Assembly: GCA_937919435.1 (NCBI GenBank)
Contig: CALFRR010000041.1
Coordinates: forward strand, 1 to 56,543
Reading direction: 5' to 3'
Length of the DNA: 56,543 bases
Source: an uncultured Alphaproteobacteria bacterium
Lineage (GTDB): Bacteria; Pseudomonadota; Alphaproteobacteria; Rhizobiales; Ancalomicrobiaceae
Below, one piece after another: positions 26,137 through 33,961 of the stretch (position 1 is the stretch's first letter; every line of letters starts with the position of its first letter). The notes beneath the pieces were generated by a model. That model saw only the letters and a list, made by a program, of their open reading frames with translations, was not told where the DNA came from and searched no databases. A program made the position numbers and the translations under genes.

Positions 26137-27936
26137 ATGGCTCACGCGCTGACCTTCGTGATCGCGACGCTGTGCATTTTCGCGATCGCTTACCGCTTCT
26201 ACGGACTGTTCTTCGTCCGTACCGTGTTGCAGGTCGACGACGTTCGACCGACACCCTCGCACGAACTCGACGACGGCAAGAACTACGTGCCGACGCCCAA
26301 GTGGGTGACCGCGGGTCACCATTTCGCCGCCATCGCCGCCGCCGGACCTCTGGTCGGCCCGATCCTGGCGGCGCAGTTCGGCTATCTGCCGGGCCTGCTG
26401 TGGATCCTGATCGGCTGCGTGCTCGGCGGGGCCGTCCACGACACCGTCGTGCTGTTCGCCTCGATGCGCTATCGCGGCAAGTCGCTGTCCGACGTCGCCA
26501 AGGCCGAGCTCGGCCCGGTCGCCGGATGGTGCACCGGCATCTCGATGCTGTTCATCATCACCATCACCATGGCCGGCCTGTCGATGGTCGTCGTCTATGC
26601 GCTGGCCAACAATCCCTGGGGTGTCTTCGCCGTCGGCATGACCATCCCGATCGCCATCGTCGTCGGCATCTGGGAACGGCTCACCGGTAATCTCCGGGCC
26701 GCCACCACCGCCGGCGTGATCGCCATCGCGGTCTGCGTCTTCGTCGGCCCCTACATCCAGGGCACCGTGCTCGGCCAGTGGCTGACCATCCACGCCGAGA
26801 CGATCAAGGTGATCCTGCCGGTCTACGCCTTCTTCGCCGCCACGCTTCCGGTGTGGCTGCTGCTGGTGCCGCGCGACTATCTGTCGGCCTTCATGAAGGT
26901 CGGCGTGTTCGTCGCGCTGATCGTCGGCGTGGTCTTCCTCAATCCGGAGATCCGCTTCCCGGCCGTGACCGACTTCATCGGCGGCGGCGGCCCGATCATC
27001 ACCGGCAAGGTCTGGCCGTTCGTCTCGATCACCATCGCCTGCGGCGCGATCTCCGGCTTCCATGCCTTCATCGGCTCCGGCACTACGCCGAAGCTGATCG
27101 ACAAGTGGTCTGACATCCTCACCGTCGGTTACGGCTCGATGCTGGCCGAAGGCGTGGTCGCGGTGATGGCGCTGATCGCCGCCACCGTGCTGCATCCGGC
27201 CGACTATTTCGCGATCAACGCGGCTCCCGCGGTCTTCGCGAAGATGGGCATGGACGTGGTCGATCTGCCGCGTCTGATCGAAGAGATCGGACTCGATCTG
27301 CACGGGCGCACCGGTGGTGCGGTGACCCTGGCGGTCGGCATGACCGAGATCTTCACCAAGGTGCCGTGGTTCTCGCACCTCGCCGCCTACTTCTTCCAGT
27401 TCGTCATCATGTTCGAGGCGGTCTTCATCCTGACCGCCATCGATGCCGGCACCCGCGTCGCCCGCTACATCCTGCAGGACTTCGTCGGCGATCTGTGGTC
27501 GCCCCTGAAGCAGATCGACTGGATGCCCGGCATGCTCGGCGCCAGCCTGGTCGCCACCGTCGCCTGGGGCTATCTCCTGGCGTCCGGCGACATCGGCTCG
27601 ATCTGGGTGCTGTTCGGCGTGTCGAACCAGTTGATGGCCTCGATCGGCCTGATCGTCGGCGCCACCGTCGTTCTCAGGATCGCCACCCGGCCGGCCTACG
27701 CGCTGATGTGCGTGCTGCCGATGGTCTATCTCTACGTCACGGTCAACGCCGCCGGATACTGGATGATCACCAACGTCTATCTCAACACGGCCTCGAAGGG
27801 ATACAGCCTGCTCAACGGCATCCTGTCGATCGTCATGTTGATCCTCGGCGTGGTCATCCTGCTGTCGGCGATCGTCAAGTGGAAGGAACTGCTCGACCAG
27901 CGCACCGGCCGCGGCACCGCCGTTCCGGCCGAGTGA
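26137..27936 (+). CDS. cstA: CstA-family pyruvate/peptide carbon starvation transporter
   Basis: Polytopic inner-membrane protein of 599 residues with about fifteen membrane segments. Hallmarks are the N-terminal Y-R-F-Y-G-L-F (about residue 20), H-E-L-D-D-G-K-N-Y-V-P-T (about 44), G-H-H-F-A-A-I-A-A-A-G-P-L-V-G-P-I-L-A-A-Q-F-G split over 60-85, and F-I-G-S-G-T-T-P-K near 310. The length matches the shorter alphaproteobacterial CstA rather than the roughly 700-residue enterobacterial form. CstA and BtsT import pyruvate under carbon limitation. The Met after GAGAGGA was chosen as start. The oxaloacetate decarboxylase downstream also yields or uses pyruvate. Confidence 0.94.
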   Translation: MAHALTFVIATLCIFAIAYRFYGLFFVRTVLQVDDVRPTPSHELDDGKNYVPTPKWVTAGHHFAAIAAAGPLVGPILAAQFGYLPGLLWILIGCVLGGAVHDTVVLFASMRYRGKSLSDVAKAELGPVAGWCTGISMLFIITITMAGLSMVVVYALANNPWGVFAVGMTIPIAIVVGIWERLTGNLRAATTAGVIAIAVCVFVGPYIQGTVLGQWLTIHAETIKVILPVYAFFAATLPVWLLLVPRDYLSAFMKVGVFVALIVGVVFLNPEIRFPAVTDFIGGGGPIITGKVWPFVSITIACGAISGFHAFIGSGTTPKLIDKWSDILTVGYGSMLAEGVVAVMALIAATVLHPADYFAINAAPAVFAKMGMDVVDLPRLIEEIGLDLHGRTGGAVTLAVGMTEIFTKVPWFSHLAAYFFQFVIMFEAVFILTAIDAGTRVARYILQDFVGDLWSPLKQIDWMPGMLGASLVATVAWGYLLASGDIGSIWVLFGVSNQLMASIGLIVGATVVLRIATRPAYALMCVLPMVYLYVTVNAAGYWMITNVYLNTASKGYSLLNGILSIVMLILGVVILLSAIVKWKELLDQRTGRGTAVPAE

Positions 27937-27997
27937 TCTCCGAGCGCGGCCGGCCGGAGCCGTCGCTCCGGGATGGTCCGCACGCCGCCGCGATCCG

Positions 27998-28031
27998 CCC
28001 CTTCCCCCGCCCTCGGGGGGAGGGGTTTTTT
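27998..28031 (+). terminator. cstA intrinsic terminator
   Basis: The arms CCCCTTCCCCC (27998-28008) and GGGGGGAGGGG (28015-28025), with one mismatch/wobble, form a strong GC stem. Six T residues (28026-28031) follow immediately. It lies 62 bases after the cstA stop. Confidence 0.85.
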
Positions 28032-28952
28032 CGTCCGGCCGCGGGCGGCCACCGGTGTACCCTCCGGCATCCCCCCTCGGTGTCTCCGTCGTACGATCTC
28101 GCGGTCGTCACGCAGCGCCCCGACCGGTCGAACGACGGCGCCGCGACGCGGTTCCGGACGGGTCGGAGTCGAGGTGATTCCGGTCGGATCGTGCGCGCCG
28201 CACCCGCGGCGTTCGACCCATGCGCGCATCGCATGGATGAGGTTGTCCCGCATCACCGTCGCCGCAAACACTCGCATCGACGTCGCCTACCTCGACAAGC
28301 GTATTCGTGCGTACGACTTAGGTAGGGTGGTGCGATCGACGCAACAGTTGCTTCTGATGTATCGAAGACGGGTATCGCCTTTCGTCGTAGATCTGGAACG
28401 ATGCAGTAATCGCTCCCCGTCTACGCCTTTGGCAGTGGTCGCCGGAGGCGGCCGTCGACCGGATGGTGGCCGTACATGTCTCGAAACGACCGCATTCTGC
28501 CCCGTATGCGGTGTCTTCCTCTTCGTCGCCGGAGAAATCGGGCCTTTCTGCAATCCATTTTATTGCAGATCTGCACGGAAATCGTCGAAGAGTACAAGGT
28601 GCGGCCCGATGTCTCGCAGGATCCGGTAAGTTGCGAATGCCGTTCCGGGATTCGAAATTCCTCTTGAGCATGCCGAGACGCTGCCGTAACGAACGGGCAT
28701 GGGCATCCATGCCCAGGCCGCGATCATGGTCGGCGGACGTCTCCGCGGTGGACCGTCATCCGATGACGGACCGCCACGAGAGCGGACTCCAAGGCCCCAA
28801 GGGCGGCCTCTGAAAAACGAAAGACGGGTTCGGCCCGATTCTGCCCCTCCCGGCGTTCTCGGCCGAGAGCCCGTCTTCGACGCCTCCGGACGGCGCTCGT
28901 CGCCCGGACGTGCGGTGTGATCGTCCACCGACCCCTGATCGGAACCCGGATC
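28032..28952. other. Long non-coding stretch before oadA with dyads
   Basis: About 920 bases without a frame that shows the codon habits of the neighbours. Composition is visibly less GC-rich between about 28290 and 28680. Candidate sites are TCTGCAAT and ATTGCAGA (28547-28554 and 28562-28569) overlapping the perfect palindrome TGCAGATCTGCA (28564-28575). A long bulged stem occupies 28821-28877, with arms starting AAGACGGG and ending CCCGTCTT; an AAAAACGA run precedes it. The last could be an oadA leader structure or a - strand terminator. I recognise no gene or RNA family here. Confidence 0.45.
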
Positions 28953-30485
28953 ATGACAGCTGCTGCCAAACCCCTGCGACTGACCGAGCTCGTTCTGCGC
29001 GATGCCCATCAATCGCTGTTCGCCACCCGCATGCGCATCGACGACATGCTGCCGATCGCCGAGAAGCTCGACACGATGGGCTACTGGTCGGTCGAGACCT
29101 GGGGTGGGGCGACCTACGATTCCTGCATCCGGTTCCTCGGCGAGGATCCCTGGGAGCGCATCCGCGAACTGAAGAAGGTGATGCCGCGCACCCCGCACCA
29201 GATGCTGCTGCGTGGTCAGAATCTGATCGGCTACCGCCACTATGCCGACGACGTCGTCGAGAAGTTCGTCGAGCGCGCCGCGATCAACGGTGTCGACGTG
29301 TTCCGGGTGTTCGACGCGTTGAACGACGTGCGCAACATCGAAGTGGCGATGAAGGCGGTGCGCAAGCAGGGCAAACACGCCCAGGGCACCATCTGCTTCA
29401 CCACCTCGCCGGTTCACACGTTGTCCAACTGGATCGATCAAGGTCGGCGCATCGAGGACATGGGTGCCGACAGCATCTGCCTCAAGGACATGGCCGGCCT
29501 GATCTCGCCGTTCCAGGCCCACGACATCGTCAAGGCGCTGAAGAGCGCTCTGTCGATCCCGGTCCACATGCACTGCCATGCCACCACCGGCCAGTCGACC
29601 GCGGCGATCGTCAAGGCGGTCGAGGCCGGCGTCGACGGCGTCGACACCGCGATCTCCAGCATGTCCCACACCTACGGTCACTCGGCGACCGAATCGGTGG
29701 TGGCGATCTTCCGCGACACGCCCTGGGCGACCGGTCTCGACATGGGCGCGCTGGAACAGGTCGCCGCCTACTTCCGCGAGGTCCGGCCGAAGTACGCCGC
29801 CTTCGAAGGCTCGTTGAAGGGCATCGATTCCCGCATTCTGGTGGCTCAGGTGCCCGGCGGCATGCTGACCAACATGGAGAGCCAGCTGAAGCAGCAGAAG
29901 GCCGAGCATCGCTTCGACGAGGTGCTGGCGGAGATCCCGCGGGTGCGCAAGGACCTCGGCTATCTGCCGCTGGTCACCCCGACTTCGCAGATCGTCGGCA
30001 CCCAGGCGGTGATGAACGTGGTGCTCGGCGAGCGCTACAAGGTCATCGCCCAGGAGGTGCAGGGCATCCTGCGCGGCGAGTACGGCGCGCTGCCGGCGCC
30101 CTGCGACGCCGAGCTCCAGGCCCGGGTGCTCAACGGCAAGGAGGCGGTCACCTGCCGTCCGGCCGATCTCCTGAAGCCGGAGATGGACCGCCTGTCCACC
30201 GAGCTCGGCGATCTCGCGGCCAAGGACGGGATCAAACTGGCCGAGGGCGAGCGTCGGGTCGACGACGTCCTGACCTATGCGCTGTTCCCGCAGGTCGGCC
30301 TCAAGTTCCTGAAGAACCGCGGCAATCCGGCGGCGTTCGAGCCCGCTCCGACCGGCGCTCCGGCGCCCGGCGCGGCAACCGCCGCCAAACCGAAGGCCGC
30401 GGCGAACGGGCGGCTCGGTGCCTATCGTCTGGTGATCGACGGCAAGTCGAGCGCGGTCGAAGTCTACGAGGGCGCCGCCGGCTGA
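28953..30485 (+). CDS. oadA: Oxaloacetate decarboxylase alpha (carboxyltransferase) subunit
   Basis: Carboxyltransferase that moves CO2 from oxaloacetate to biotin. The 510-residue protein has the L-R-D-A-H-Q-S-L-F-A-T-R-M-R metal-site start (about residue 16), G-G-A-T-Y-D near 53, and F-R-V-F-D-A-L-N-D near 117. C-L-K-D-M-A-G (carbamylated-lysine region) is near 180 and H-C-H-A-T-T-G near 210. It ends with an Ala/Pro linker and a short Y-R-L-V-I-D-G-K segment, so it lacks the C-terminal biotin domain found in the roughly 590-residue Klebsiella form. That domain is supplied by a separate gene. The ATG at 28953 is preferred over a GTG 36 bases upstream. Confidence 0.92.
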   Translation: MTAAAKPLRLTELVLRDAHQSLFATRMRIDDMLPIAEKLDTMGYWSVETWGGATYDSCIRFLGEDPWERIRELKKVMPRTPHQMLLRGQNLIGYRHYADDVVEKFVERAAINGVDVFRVFDALNDVRNIEVAMKAVRKQGKHAQGTICFTTSPVHTLSNWIDQGRRIEDMGADSICLKDMAGLISPFQAHDIVKALKSALSIPVHMHCHATTGQSTAAIVKAVEAGVDGVDTAISSMSHTYGHSATESVVAIFRDTPWATGLDMGALEQVAAYFREVRPKYAAFEGSLKGIDSRILVAQVPGGMLTNMESQLKQQKAEHRFDEVLAEIPRVRKDLGYLPLVTPTSQIVGTQAVMNVVLGERYKVIAQEVQGILRGEYGALPAPCDAELQARVLNGKEAVTCRPADLLKPEMDRLSTELGDLAAKDGIKLAEGERRVDDVLTYALFPQVGLKFLKNRGNPAAFEPAPTGAPAPGAATAAKPKAAANGRLGAYRLVIDGKSSAVEVYEGAAG

Positions 30486-30648
30486 GCCGGCCGCGACGCT
30501 CTCGACCGGCGGTGGCCGACGAACACCGCCGGGGGATGCGGCCTCGCCCGTCTCCCGGTGCCGTCGCCCCTCCGGCCCCGGTTTCGACCCGTCCGCCGCG
30601 GACCCGCCGTCCGAGGCATCACCGAAGTCGCATCGAAAGGAAACGCCC

Positions 30649-30927
30649 ATGGGTGAAGCAATCGAGCTGACCCTGATGGTCTATGGGCTGTCGATCGTGG
30701 TCGCCATGCTGGCGGCCGTGCTGATCAAGGTCCTGGTCGCCATCCTCTCCATCAACGTGTCGAGTGCCGAGAAGCCCGCCGCCGCACCGGCGAAGAACGC
30801 GGCCACGGACATCCCTCCGGACCATCTGTTGGCGATCGCCGCCGCGGTCCATCAGCTGATGCGCGGAAGCCGCATCGTCTCGATCGAGCCGGTGGCCGGT
30901 GCCGCCGGTCGCTCGCCCGCCGCCTGA
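30649..30927 (+). CDS. oadG: Oxaloacetate decarboxylase gamma subunit (OadG-like)
   Basis: Small 92-residue membrane anchor. One membrane helix (about residues 8-30, V-Y-G-L-S-I-V-V-A-M-L-A) is followed by an Ala/Pro/Lys linker and the conserved soluble end D-H-L-L-A-I-A-A-A-V-H-Q. This layout is typical of OadG, which holds the alpha subunit and the biotin carrier on the membrane beta subunit. GAAAGGAAACG upstream is a good ribosome site. It sits between the alpha and carrier genes. Confidence 0.87.
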   Translation: MGEAIELTLMVYGLSIVVAMLAAVLIKVLVAILSINVSSAEKPAAAPAKNAATDIPPDHLLAIAAAVHQLMRGSRIVSIEPVAGAAGRSPAA

Positions 30928-30963
30928 GCCCACGCCGACGTCTCGAAAGATCAGGAACTCGCC

Positions 30964-31341
30964 ATGCACAGGACACTCAAGGTCGTCGTCGAGGGACGCC
31001 CCTACACCGTCGTCGTGGAAGACGTCACCGACCAGGCCGGCACGCCGGTCGCGGCGGCGGCGCCCGTCGCGCCCGCCCCGGTCGCCGCCGCTCCGGTGGT
31101 CACGCCCGCCGCCGCGGTCGCCGCCGGCGGCAACGAAGAAGTCAGCCCGCTGTCCGGCGTCATCGAATCGGTCGACGTCGCGGTCGGTGCCGTGGTCAAG
31201 GCCGGCGATCAGATCGCCACCATCGAAGCGATGAAGATGCGTTCGTCGGTGCATGCCAACAACACCGGAACGGTGACGTCCATCGCGGTTCGCGCCGGTG
31301 ACGCGGTCGAGGCGGGCCAGGTCCTCCTCGTGATCGCCTGA
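30964..31341 (+). CDS. Biotin carrier protein of oxaloacetate decarboxylase
   Basis: The 125-residue biotin carrier has a short N-terminal beta segment (L-K-V-V-V-E-G-R-P-Y-T-V) and a long Ala/Pro/Val linker (residues 26-58). The lipoyl/biotinyl domain follows. The biotin site is E-A-M-K-M with Lys91, 34 residues from the C-terminus as in the family. The symmetric S-P-L-S-G-V and N-N-T-G-T-V beta turns are present. It replaces the missing carrier domain of the alpha subunit. oadB follows after 14 bases. Confidence 0.9.
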   Translation: MHRTLKVVVEGRPYTVVVEDVTDQAGTPVAAAAPVAPAPVAAAPVVTPAAAVAAGGNEEVSPLSGVIESVDVAVGAVVKAGDQIATIEAMKMRSSVHANNTGTVTSIAVRAGDAVEAGQVLLVIA

Positions 31342-31355
31342 TCGGGGAGGCAACG

Positions 31356-32609
31356 ATGCAGAACATCCATATCCTCGACCTCTTCCAGGGCGTGGCGACG
31401 CTGGTCGCCTCCGAACCGAAGATCCTGGTCATGCGGATCTTCCTGATCTTCCTCGGCCTCCTGCTGATCTATCTCGGCAAGAAGGGAGTGCTCGAGGCGC
31501 TGCTGATGATCCCGATGGGACTCGGCATGGCGACGATCAACGCCGGCGTGCTCTTCGTGAAGCCGGGCGGCTGGCTGCGGCCGGGTCCCAACACGATCTT
31601 CGTCGATGCGCTCGCCGCCTCCAACGATCCGGCCCAGACCACCGGGCTGATGAACGTGCTGCAGATCGACTGGCTGCAGCCGATCTACACCTTCACCTTC
31701 TCCAACGGCCTGATCGCCTGCATGGTGTTCCTCGGCATCGGCGTGCTGCTCGACGTCGGCTACGTCATGGCCCGGCCGTTCCAGAGCATGTTCCTGGCGC
31801 TGTGCGGCGAACTCGGGACGATCGCGGTCTATCCGATCGCCATCGCCATGGGGCTGGCGCCCGGCGAAGCCGCGGCGGTGGCCACCATCGGCGGCGCCGA
31901 CGGCCCGATGGTGCTGTTCACCTCGCTGACGCTGGCCCGCGACATGTTCGTGCCGATCACCGTGGTGGCCTACCTCTACCTCGGCCTGACCTACGGCGGG
32001 TATCCCTACCTGATCAAGCTGATGGTGCCCAAGCACATCCGCCAGACCCCGATGCCGCCCGAAAAGCGCGGCAAGCCGATCTCGTCGGACCAGAAGATGG
32101 CCTTCGCCGCGATCATCTGCGTGGTGCTGTCGCTGCTCTTCCCGGTCGCCTCGCCGCTGTTCCTGTCGCTGTTCCTCGGCGTGTTGATCCGCGAAGCGCA
32201 GATCAAGGCCTTCACCACGCTGCTCGGCGACGTCGTGCTCTATGCCGCGACGCTGTTCCTCGGCCTGCTGCTCGGCGTGCTCTGCGAGGCGAGCCTGTTG
32301 CTCAACCCGCAGGTGCTGGTCCTGCTGCTCCTCGGCATGCTCGCCCTGCTGATCTCCGGCATCGGCGGCATTCTCGGCGGCTACGTGCTGTATTTCGCCA
32401 GCGGCAAGAAGTTCAACCCGGTGATCGGCATCGCCGCGGTGAGCTGCGTTCCGACCACCGCCAAGGTGGCCCAGAAGCAGGTCTCCTCGGATGCCCCCGG
32501 CGTCGTGATCATGCCGCATGCGCTCGGAGCCAACATCTCCGGCGTGATCACCTCGGCGATCATCGCCGCGGTGCTGATCACCATCATCCAGGCCGCCTAT
32601 CCCGGCTGA
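31356..32609 (+). CDS. oadB: Sodium-pumping oxaloacetate decarboxylase beta subunit
   Basis: Membrane decarboxylase of 417 residues that frees CO2 from carboxybiotin and exports Na+. It has about ten membrane segments, with the conserved A-T-I-G-G-A-D-G-P-M-V-L-F-T-S region (about residues 174-188) bearing the Asp essential in Klebsiella. The late G-I-A-A-V-S-C-V-P-T-T-A-K and N-I-S-G-V-I motifs are typical of OadB/GcdB/MmdB. With oadA, oadG and the carrier it makes a complete pump, pointing to anaerobic or microaerobic use of C4 or citrate-type acids. Homologous malonyl or methylmalonyl pumps are less likely because OadA is of the pyruvate/oxaloacetate type. Confidence 0.93.
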   Translation: MQNIHILDLFQGVATLVASEPKILVMRIFLIFLGLLLIYLGKKGVLEALLMIPMGLGMATINAGVLFVKPGGWLRPGPNTIFVDALAASNDPAQTTGLMNVLQIDWLQPIYTFTFSNGLIACMVFLGIGVLLDVGYVMARPFQSMFLALCGELGTIAVYPIAIAMGLAPGEAAAVATIGGADGPMVLFTSLTLARDMFVPITVVAYLYLGLTYGGYPYLIKLMVPKHIRQTPMPPEKRGKPISSDQKMAFAAIICVVLSLLFPVASPLFLSLFLGVLIREAQIKAFTTLLGDVVLYAATLFLGLLLGVLCEASLLLNPQVLVLLLLGMLALLISGIGGILGGYVLYFASGKKFNPVIGIAAVSCVPTTAKVAQKQVSSDAPGVVIMPHALGANISGVITSAIIAAVLITIIQAAYPG

Positions 32610-32657
32610 TGCGTCCCCGCGGCGGGTCTCCTCGGATCCGCCGCGCCTCTCCGTCCG

Positions 32658-32700
32658 AACGGGCGGGTCCGGCGCCGTGCCGGGCCCGCCCGTTTCGTCT
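32658..32700 (+). terminator. oad operon terminator
   Basis: A 16-base stem (AACGGGCGGGTCCGGC at 32658-32673 with its near-perfect complement at 32679-32694, one wobble) has a 5-base loop and ends in TTTCGTCT. It closes the oad transcript and lies between it and the convergent metAA gene. Confidence 0.75.
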
Positions 32701-32724
32701 CGATCGGCCGACCGGCACCGCGGC

Positions 32725-33639
32725 TCAGCCGCCGATGGCGCCGAGATCGAACGGAGTCGACTGGTAGATCTCGTTGATCCAGTTGGAGAAGAACAGGTGG
32801 GCGTGGCTGCGCCAACGGTTCTCCGGCTTCCTCTTCGGATCGTCGTTCTGGAAATAGTGAGCCGGCATCGCGATCTCGACGCCCTTGTCGAGGTCGCGGA
32901 AATATTCCCGCGCCAGGGTGTCGGAATCGTACTCGACGTGGTTGAACATGTAGAGCGATCGATGCGCCGGGTCCTCGACCAGACAGAGCCCGACCTCCGG
33001 CGATTCCATCAGCACCCTGACCGGCAGACCGGCGATGTCGTCGCGGTGGATCTCGGTCCAGCGCGACACCGGCACCGAGAAGTCGTCGGAGAAGCCGCGC
33101 AGATAGGGCGAGGTCGGCACCAGATTGCGGTGCCGGTAGACGCCGAAGGCCTTCTGCGCCAGCTCCCGCTTCGGCACGCCGTGGAAGTGATGCAGCGCCG
33201 CCTGCGCCGCCCAGCAGATGCACAGCGTCGAATGGACGTGGGTCTGGGTCCAGTCGAGGATGTCGCAGAGCTCGTCCCAGTAGGAGACCTCTTCGAAGGC
33301 GAACTGTTCGACCGGCGCACCGGTCACCAGGAAGCCGTCGAACTTCTCGGTGCGGACGTCCGCCCACGGGCGATAGAACGCCTCCATGTGGTCGGCCGGC
33401 GTGTGCTTGGAGACGTGTTCGGTCGGCTTGACCAGGGTCAGCTCGACCTGCAGCGGCGTCGCGCCGAGCAGCCGGGCGAACTGGGTCTCGGTCCGAATCT
33501 TGTCCGGCATCAGATTGAGCAGACCGAGCCGGAGCGGGCGGATGTCCTGGCGGACGGCGTCCGCCTCCCGCATCACCATCACGCCCTCGGCTTCGAGGGC
33601 GGCGAAGGCGGGGAGGTCGTCGGGGATCTTGATCGGCAT
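32725..33639 (-). CDS. metAA: Homoserine O-acetyltransferase (MetA family)
   Basis: Acylates homoserine in methionine synthesis. The 304-residue protein has the MetA glutamine-amidotransferase-like fold. It has N-L-M-P-D-K-I-R-T-E-T-Q-F at about residue 42, the nucleophile Cys142 in C-I-C-W-A-A-Q, and H-V-E-Y-D with His234 and Glu236. Residue 111, which decides donor choice in this family, is Glu (A-P-V-E-Q-F). Published work links Glu111 to acetyl-CoA and Gly111 to succinyl-CoA, so acetyl transfer is predicted. The start at M-P-I-K-I-P is conserved. A structured leader just upstream suggests riboswitch control. Confidence 0.94.
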   Translation of the reverse strand: MPIKIPDDLPAFAALEAEGVMVMREADAVRQDIRPLRLGLLNLMPDKIRTETQFARLLGATPLQVELTLVKPTEHVSKHTPADHMEAFYRPWADVRTEKFDGFLVTGAPVEQFAFEEVSYWDELCDILDWTQTHVHSTLCICWAAQAALHHFHGVPKRELAQKAFGVYRHRNLVPTSPYLRGFSDDFSVPVSRWTEIHRDDIAGLPVRVLMESPEVGLCLVEDPAHRSLYMFNHVEYDSDTLAREYFRDLDKGVEIAMPAHYFQNDDPKRKPENRWRSHAHLFFSNWINEIYQSTPFDLGAIGG

Positions 33640-33666
33640 CTGGTGTCGTCTCGGTTCGGGTTGCTG

Positions 33667-33795
33667 CACCGAGAGCGGAAGGCGACACCACGCGGTAGGT
33701 CCGTTTGGTTGCCGTATCGGCCACATCCTCCCCGGAGGGGAGCGCCACCTTGCCCGGTCGGCAGGTTGGCGTTGAGCGTCGCTCAACTCTCGATG
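33667..33795 (-). ncRNA. Candidate SAM-I/SAM-IV-type riboswitch upstream of metAA
   Basis: On the - strand a 9-base closing stem, CATCGAGAG (33787-33795) with CTCTCGGTG (33667-33675), encloses several hairpins: GTTGAGC/GCTCAAC, CGCCA..CCTGCC with GGGCAAGGTGGCG, and CTCCCC/GGGGAG. After these comes GAGGATGTGGCCGATACGGC, then AACC, which resembles the SAM-I core around its GGCAACC motif. It is followed by ACCGCGTGGTG and CGCCTTCC like the SAM-I 3' core. The position 28 bases before a methionine gene fits. Details differ from the standard SAM-I and SAM-II consensus, so the exact class is uncertain. Confidence 0.65.
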
Positions 33796-33900
33796 ACCCC
33801 GCATCGCTACACCGGATGCGATCGACTTGCAACTCACCGCGCCGATCACGGTTCCGACGGTCTCTGCGTGAACGTCGCGGGCTCGGCCGGAAGAACGTCG

Positions 33901-33946
33901 CCCGCCCGGACGGGATCCCGAGGTCGGGTCCGTACGGACGGGCGGG
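33901..33946 (-). terminator. Possible terminator of the polyamine-type ABC operon
   Basis: CCCGCCCG (33901-33908) pairs with CGGGCGGG (33939-33946), with the palindrome GTCCGTACGGAC (33928-33939) next to it. It lies 15 bases past the stop of the last transporter gene. On the - strand it is followed by only scattered T residues (CGACGTTCTTCC), so termination is plausible but not textbook. Confidence 0.4.
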
Positions 33947-33961
33947 AGGCGAGGGTCGTCC

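Noticed and set aside
28318..28710. 130-residue frame on the - strand and smaller + strand frames in 28032-28810
   Set aside because: No recognisable domain, poor codon habits compared with neighbours, no ribosome site; left as non-coding.
33667..33795. SAM-II riboswitch before metAA
   Set aside because: The CGTGGTG-like word is present, but the SAM-II pseudoknot partner and the GCTAAA end are missing, whereas GGCAACC and a long P1 fit the SAM-I/IV clan better.
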